Positions 37,589 through 41,917 of a stretch of 41,917 nucleotides of DNA are shown one piece after another. Both the position numbers and the translations under genes were made by a program. Origin of the DNA: Thermotogota bacterium (GTDB lineage: Bacteria; Thermotogota; Thermotogae; Petrotogales; Petrotogaceae); contig JAKOZG010000022.1 of the NCBI GenBank assembly GCA_029780115.1, positions 1 through 41,917 on the forward strand, given 5' to 3'. The notes below the pieces were generated by a model. That model saw only the letters and a program-made list of their open reading frames with translations, did no database searches and was not told the origin of the DNA. Position 1 is the stretch's first letter. Every line of letters begins with the position of its first letter.

Positions 37589-38819
37589 AGGAATTGCCTT
37601 CCCTCCTTTCACATAATAATGTATTTGCTCTTTCAATCAATTTCAATTTCTTGACACTAGCTGATGCAGTAACTTTTGTCCCATCTAATTTCCGTAAATC
37701 AAAATAACCACTAGTTCGTCTACCAAATATAAAACATTCTTGATTTTGGTAAGATACTTTGTCAAATAGTTGAAAACCATGTAGATATCTTGGAGCTTTA
37801 TTATTTTTACGAACACCGCCTTTAGATGGAGTGGCTTTGTGTAGCTGACGATTTTGTTTGCGAACACATTTGAAATAATAATAGGTATCTAATGGTTTCG
37901 CCAAAGGATTACCACTAATACATCGAGCATCCATTCTATGAGATTTTTCAAGACCATATTTGATTCTCTTGTGTTTGGTTATATATTCATATGTCAATTT
38001 AACATTTGGATATAACTCTTTGAGTGCATTATAAGTTGCCCATCGCATAACGCCCATAAATGTTGCATCTTTAAACATTTGGCCACGTTTTAAGTTCAAC
38101 TTTAATTTACCTGCATGATAATCATTATGGCACGTTTCACAAAGTGTTATAAGGTTGTTTGGAGAATTGCCACCTGTCTTGCGAGACTCGATGTGGTGAA
38201 CGTTCAGTATTTTGTTTTTACATCCTTTTCTACCTTGACATTGGTAATTATCCCGCCACAGAACATATTCTCTTACATTGTAAAAGCCTAACTGATCACC
38301 TTGTTGATATTCTTTGTCTTGAATATCTGGGTTCTTGATTTTTTGGATATCAAAACTTGCAACCTCAATTGTGATATCGGTTATTGGTAATAACTTGGTT
38401 AGCATATCTATTATTTTGATATGACTATTTATTTTGTGTTGTATACTCGGAGCTAACCAACCTTCAGGTTTTTTACGATTCAAAAACCTTGCTTGACGAT
38501 ATCGCGTTTTGCGATAACGCCTACTTCGACGATATTGTCTCCTATCAGCTAAAAGTTTTACAATATCATTTCTGAGTTCAACTTCTGCTTCAAACAAAAC
38601 ATGTTTTTTGGTAGTTGCAGATATACCAATATATTTACTACCTGAATCCACACCAAGAGAAATATCTTGTTTTGCTTCCCCAGTGGCAATTGTCAATTGG
38701 ATAGTAAATGGATCTCGTTTGACAACTTTGGCTTTACCTTGTTTCAATAACAATCTTGCTTTTCGTGGTTTACATGGCATAAGTGGTTTGCCACGCATAT
38801 TTAATACGAACACTCTCAA
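37566..38819 (-). CDS. iscB: IscB RNA-guided DNA endonuclease
   Basis: Ancestor-type relative of Cas9, guided by omega RNA. The 417 residues show the PLMP N-terminal domain (MRVFVLNMRGKPLMPCKPRK), RuvC-I with Asp58 (LGVDSGSKYIG), the arginine-rich bridge helix (about 93-112), RuvC-II with Glu152 (ITIEVASFD), and an HNH domain (about 185-235) with His208-His209, Asn222 and four cysteines for zinc (LCETCHNDYH). RuvC-III has His294 and Asp297 (SHRMDARCI). All catalytic residues seem intact, so it should be active. A C-terminal target-adjacent-motif-interacting part follows. TTG 38819 is eight bases after AAAGGAGG. It lies directly after its RNA gene. Confidence 0.92.
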   Translation of the reverse strand: MRVFVLNMRGKPLMPCKPRKARLLLKQGKAKVVKRDPFTIQLTIATGEAKQDISLGVDSGSKYIGISATTKKHVLFEAEVELRNDIVKLLADRRQYRRSRRYRKTRYRQARFLNRKKPEGWLAPSIQHKINSHIKIIDMLTKLLPITDITIEVASFDIQKIKNPDIQDKEYQQGDQLGFYNVREYVLWRDNYQCQGRKGCKNKILNVHHIESRKTGGNSPNNLITLCETCHNDYHAGKLKLNLKRGQMFKDATFMGVMRWATYNALKELYPNVKLTYEYITKHKRIKYGLEKSHRMDARCISGNPLAKPLDTYYYFKCVRKQNRQLHKATPSKGGVRKNNKAPRYLHGFQLFDKVSYQNQECFIFGRRTSGYFDLRKLDGTKVTASASVKKLKLIERANTLLCERREGNSSPAYTIV

Positions 38820-38822
38820 GGT

Positions 38823-39050
38823 TCGTACCTCCTTTTTAAAAAAGGGTTAGTGCCTCTTCGCCAATGTTGAAATGGCTTGTCATGTCAGCAGCACCGTTCC
38901 TACCCCTTAGAACTTTTAACCACCGACGATAGAGCATAGTGCTAGAGGAGTACACTAAGGTATCATGACCATCCCAACGTAGTCAGTTAAGACTTAGGCT
39001 AGTCAACTAGAGCTTTTACAAGCCCCCACTTCTTTAAGTGGTGGGTGGTT
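38823..39050 (-). ncRNA. IscB omega RNA (HEARO RNA)
   Basis: The minus strand just before iscB carries about 225 structured, relatively GC-rich bases without an ORF, in the position of the HEARO RNA (Rfam family of HNH-endonuclease-associated RNA). It begins with the hairpin CCACTT/AAGTGG near the element's left end and ends near GAAGAGGCACTAACCC before the iscB SD. In known IscB systems the guide is the flanking DNA just 5' of this RNA, here about 39050-39070. Limits are approximate. Confidence 0.8.
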
Positions 39051-39090
39051 GACAAGCAAGATATTACTACACTCCAAAACACCCGCAGAA

Positions 39091-40209
39091 TCATTTTAAA
39101 TAGTCTTTTAAATTATCAATTATTTGATTGAGAGTTATCTGCCCTTTAATGTTTCCTCTAACGTCACTTCCTCCACCTTTTATTTCGTATTTTTCCTTTA
39201 ATTTATTTATAAATTTTTTACAGTTTATTCTTGTTGAAAACATCATAAAAGTACTGTTTTCCTCATCTTCAACTATTAAAGTGTACTCGTTTAAATCAAT
39301 AAAACTATTAATAAAGTCAGCAATTTCGTTTTCTTTTTTATAATAAATTATCCTGTAATCTTGAATAATTATAGGATTTTTAATGATTTCACCAACAACA
39401 AAAGGAGTTGCGTATTCACATATCTTTTTAACTTTGTTTTTAGTTTCTTTATTTTCTTGAATTAGCGCTTCTATCCTTTCCTCCAATTGAGAAATACCAG
39501 AGGTAAGTTTTAAAGAAAGGTTTTCTAGAAGACTATGTTTCAGTGAGTAATCTCTTAAAGCTCTTTTTCCTGCAATAAAATAAACTCTTGTCAAATTTCC
39601 TTTAACTTTTTCTGTATGGATGATCTTTACTAAATTAATATTACCTGTGTTCTTAACATGAAAGCCTCCGCACGCCGACTCATCAAATTCTCCAATTTTT
39701 ATAATTCTTACAGGCCCCTCGATCTTTTCACTTAAAGGTTTCCGTAAAGTAAAATGATCAACTTCATCTTTGTTTACAGTTATTTCTTCTACATCGATGC
39801 AATCTGAAATTATTTTATTTGAAAGACTTTCTACTTCAGTATATATTTCTTCGCTAAATTCAGAACTATTTAAATCTATGGTTGAATGTTCTTCTCCCAT
39901 CTTGAAGCCAACTGTTTTTAAATGAGCTATTTTTTCGAAGGCGGCGGATAGAATATGTTGAGCAGTGTGCTGCTGAGATATCTCAAATCTTCTTTCTTCA
40001 TCTATCTCAAAAATATGTTCTCCCTCACTTATTTCTTTGTCCAACAAAACAGCATCTTCACGTACCTCTATTATTTTTGCGTCTCCTATATACCCTCTAT
40101 CTCCAAGTTGCCCGCCTTTTCCATCTGGATAAAAAGGAGAATCTTCTAAATTAGCTAAATAGAGCTGTTTTTCTTTTTGTACACCTAAGATTTTTATAGT
40201 TCCTTGCAA
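39091..40209 (-). CDS. alaX: Alanyl-tRNA editing hydrolase AlaX (long form)
   Basis: Free-standing homologue of the alanyl-tRNA synthetase editing domain, which removes Ser or Gly wrongly attached to tRNA-Ala. The zinc site is HTAQH (QQHTAQHILSAAF) plus CGGFH (ESACGGFHVKNTG). Before it, SPFYPDGKGGQLGDRG is the usual N-terminal motif. After the editing domain come a coiled coil (LEERIEALIQENKETKNKVK) and a C-terminal DHHA1-like part ending KGGGSDVRGNIKGQ, which makes it the long AlaX type. 372 residues. TTG 40209 is nine bases after GGAGG. Its terminator seems split by the IscB element just downstream. Confidence 0.9.
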   Translation of the reverse strand: MQGTIKILGVQKEKQLYLANLEDSPFYPDGKGGQLGDRGYIGDAKIIEVREDAVLLDKEISEGEHIFEIDEERRFEISQQHTAQHILSAAFEKIAHLKTVGFKMGEEHSTIDLNSSEFSEEIYTEVESLSNKIISDCIDVEEITVNKDEVDHFTLRKPLSEKIEGPVRIIKIGEFDESACGGFHVKNTGNINLVKIIHTEKVKGNLTRVYFIAGKRALRDYSLKHSLLENLSLKLTSGISQLEERIEALIQENKETKNKVKKICEYATPFVVGEIIKNPIIIQDYRIIYYKKENEIADFINSFIDLNEYTLIVEDEENSTFMMFSTRINCKKFINKLKEKYEIKGGGSDVRGNIKGQITLNQIIDNLKDYLK

Positions 40210-40376
40210 AATTTCTTACCTCCTTCAATTTTGGGTAGTAAGGTGAAATGATTCGCCTTAACTAACTAATTCTTCTTTGTGGTTTTTATCTTAAATATAT
40301 TATAATACATTATAGAACAATGTAATTAAAAACTGTATTAAAATAAAAATTCAAAAACTAAAGGGGGTATTACGTT

Positions 40377-41917
40377 ATGTCTTCAAAGAGTATTAGAGGA
40401 AGAATCTTTTTAATCATTTTTGTAATGCTGGCTTTTTTTGCTGTAACAGTTATTTTTAATATCTTTTCCTTAATTAAATCAAATGATGGATTAGAAAGCT
40501 ATACTGTTTTGTCAGATCGAACTGACGTTATCTCACAAGTAGAAATCCACTTTTTTAACGCTTCACTTGCTTTAAAAGATTATGTTGTAAATTATGATGA
40601 ACAAATAGCAGAGAACTTTCTTACAAGTATTTCTTATGTACAAGATGCTATTTCTACTTCAACTGAGATTGAGGGAACCAATGGCCTTGAAAGTTTAACC
40701 GATAAGATAAATGATTATGAGAATAATTTTAATCGTATAATTCAACTAAATAGCGAAAAGGAAAGATTAATTAGTCAAGATTTTAAGAATATACATGATG
40801 AATTATCACAATCTATAATTAACTTTAAGGAGTTAGCACAGAAAAATTTTGTATCGACTTTAGTATTTTATTCTGATAGTTTTCTTCAAAGTTTAGACAG
40901 TCTTGTTGAAGTTTCATCTACATACTTTAAATCAAAATCTCAAGGGGATAAAAATTCTGTTTTGGCAGCTTTCAATCAGTTAGATTCATATTTATTGACC
41001 ATGCAATACGGAATATCAATAGATGATTTAAGGGAAAAGTTTGCAGAAATTCAAGAACTTGTTGCTCAGTTCAAAGCAACTTTCGAAAATATTGTTCAGG
41101 CAATCGAATCCCAAGAACCAATAATCCAAGAAATGGAACAATTAAGAGTTGAGATACTAAGTCTTTTAGAAGACCAAAGGGCTCAGCTAAAAGAACAACA
41201 AGACACACTAGGGTCTCAACTAATAAAAGAAAACAACAGATCCATTCTACTAACAATAATATTAACGGTATTAGCCTTTGTAGTTGCAATAATCATGGTC
41301 ATATATCTAATACGAAGTATAACCAAACCATTACTTGAATTAAGAAACAAGATAAACCAATTCAAAGAAGGAGATTTAACAGTAGACTTTCAAGTGAAGA
41401 GTAAAGACGAAATAGGACAGATGGCATTAGCTCTATCAGAGATGAGTAAAGAACTAAGGAACTCAATGGGCTCGATAAGGCAAGCTTCAAACAAAGTACA
41501 AGAATCATCAGTTAATTTAACTAAAACCTCGCAAGCAAGCAGAGAAAACTCAGAAGAATTAAAACGACAAATGGATACGATACAGACCTATGCAGAAGAG
41601 ACAGCAGGAAATGTAGAAGAAGTAACCTCAGGAGTAGATGAAGTAGCAAGAGCAGCACAAGGAGTATCTCGAGATGCCCAAAGGTTAAGTGAAGAAGCAG
41701 AAAAGACAAATAAGGCAGCGCAAGAAGGAAGTCAAACAATAATAAGCATAAGTGAGATAGTAAAAGAAGCGGTAGAAAGGACAAAAGAAAGCCAAAAAGA
41801 AGTGACCCAACTAGCGACGAATGCGAAAGATGTCCAAAGCATAGTAGAAACGATAAACTCAATAACTGAACAAACGAACTTGTTAGCGTTAAACGCGGCG
41901 ATAGAAGCTGCGAGGGC
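40377..41917 (+). CDS. Methyl-accepting chemotaxis protein (3' partial)
   Basis: The frame from ATG 40377 is open to the window end (513 codons seen). An N-terminal membrane helix (IFLIIFVMLAFFAVTVIFNI) and a second one near residues 295-320 (SILLTIILTVLAFVVAIIMV) enclose a helical extracytoplasmic sensor of about 265 residues. A HAMP domain follows (RSITKPLLELRNKINQFKEGDLTV), then the start of the signalling coiled coil, ending at the hairpin tip motif ITEQTNLLALNAAIEAARA. The ligand is unknown. GGGGG lies about nine bases before the start, and a TATAAT at 40301-40306 may be its -10 box. The codon usage of the cytoplasmic part is noticeably richer in G+C than the sensor part. Confidence 0.93.
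   Translation, partial: MSSKSIRGRIFLIIFVMLAFFAVTVIFNIFSLIKSNDGLESYTVLSDRTDVISQVEIHFFNASLALKDYVVNYDEQIAENFLTSISYVQDAISTSTEIEGTNGLESLTDKINDYENNFNRIIQLNSEKERLISQDFKNIHDELSQSIINFKELAQKNFVSTLVFYSDSFLQSLDSLVEVSSTYFKSKSQGDKNSVLAAFNQLDSYLLTMQYGISIDDLREKFAEIQELVAQFKATFENIVQAIESQEPIIQEMEQLRVEILSLLEDQRAQLKEQQDTLGSQLIKENNRSILLTIILTVLAFVVAIIMVIYLIRSITKPLLELRNKINQFKEGDLTVDFQVKSKDEIGQMALALSEMSKELRNSMGSIRQASNKVQESSVNLTKTSQASRENSEELKRQMDTIQTYAEETAGNVEEVTSGVDEVARAAQGVSRDAQRLSEEAEKTNKAAQEGSQTIISISEIVKEAVERTKESQKEVTQLATNAKDVQSIVETINSITEQTNLLALNAAIEAAR

Larger units (their letters stand above)
37540..39060 (-). mobile_element. IscB-omega RNA element of IS200/IS605 type, no TnpA (ends approximate)
   Basis: The unit consists of an iscB gene, its upstream omega (HEARO) RNA and a hairpin at each end: CCCCTGCTT/AAGCAGGGG (37557-37588) at the iscB 3' end and CCACTT-CTTT-AAGTGG near 39030 at the RNA end. 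Subterminal hairpins instead of terminal inverted repeats are the mark of single-strand (TnpA, HUH) transposition. No TnpA gene is inside, so mobilisation would have to be in trans. Exact ends need an empty site for comparison. Confidence 0.75.
37475..39084 (-). repeat. Two arms of a split inverted repeat flanking the IscB element (ancestral alaX terminator)
   Basis: GGGTGCTTTGGAGTG (37475-37489) and CACTCCAAAACACCC (39070-39084) are complementary over 15 bases with one mismatch. On the minus strand, right after the alaX stop, the right arm comes first, then the element, then the left arm followed by ATATTTTTTATTTTT: the layout of an intrinsic terminator whose loop was opened by the insertion. 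Confidence 0.65.

Noticed and set aside
40241-40260. Hairpin AAGGTG/CGCCTT upstream of alaX as a terminator
   Set aside because: Six base pairs and no T-run on either strand.
41521-41862. 113-codon leucine-rich minus-strand frame
   Set aside because: Mirror of the chemotaxis receptor coiled coil; the plus-strand frame is the real gene.

Overview
The window is a low-G+C, mostly housekeeping stretch of a bacterial chromosome. I infer a thermophilic Thermotogota, probably Petrotoga or a relative. The reasons are a CBM9 xylanase tail like that of Thermotoga xylanases, an IclR regulator that resembles (from memory) T. maritima TM0065, an EF-G-like paralogue, a single-PBP division cluster, frequent TTG starts and very strong Shine-Dalgarno (SD) sequences. 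The genus is not proven.

Layout. 1-3470: end of a xylanase, then a hexuronate/KDG branch (eda, kdgK, IclR regulator). 3514-5355 (minus): RqcH and a 55-residue membrane protein. 5770-10405: an HD-GYP c-di-GMP phosphodiesterase with a periplasmic sensor, an overlapping ferritin-like/VIT1 membrane protein, and an unknown exported protein. 10460-18260: secA, prfB, rsmH, an FtsL-like protein, the division PBP and holA. 18257-19492 (minus): a soluble GAF histidine kinase. 20012-20578: divergent tRNA-Asp and tRNA-Thr genes with clear promoters and terminators. 20688-24818: tilS, ftsH, a hotdog thioesterase-like protein and an OmpR-type response regulator, closed by a perfect terminator. 25174-31610: PAS histidine kinase, pyrimidine-nucleoside phosphorylase, NAGPA-type exported protein and an EF-G-like GTPase. 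31885-33473: cobalamin adenosyltransferase, DUF503 and YqeK. 33475-34320 (minus): LysM-M23 peptidase. 34988-37467: PiT-type transporter and glycerol kinase. About 37540-39060: an IscB (RNA-guided nuclease) element with its omega/HEARO RNA. 39091-40209 (minus): AlaX. 40377-end: a chemotaxis receptor cut by the window edge.

Two things stand out. First, four genes (IclR regulator, HD-GYP protein, exported protein before secA, rsmH) have an excellent SD placed not before ATG/GTG/TTG but before in-frame ATT or ATA codons. Starting there restores the expected N-termini: an IclR helix, two signal peptides and an RsmH-like start. This suggests unusual use of near-cognate start codons. Second, an intact IscB with its omega RNA, without TnpA, sits inside the loop of what looks like the ancestral terminator of alaX; the two 15-base stem arms now lie on either side of the element, about 1.6 kb apart.
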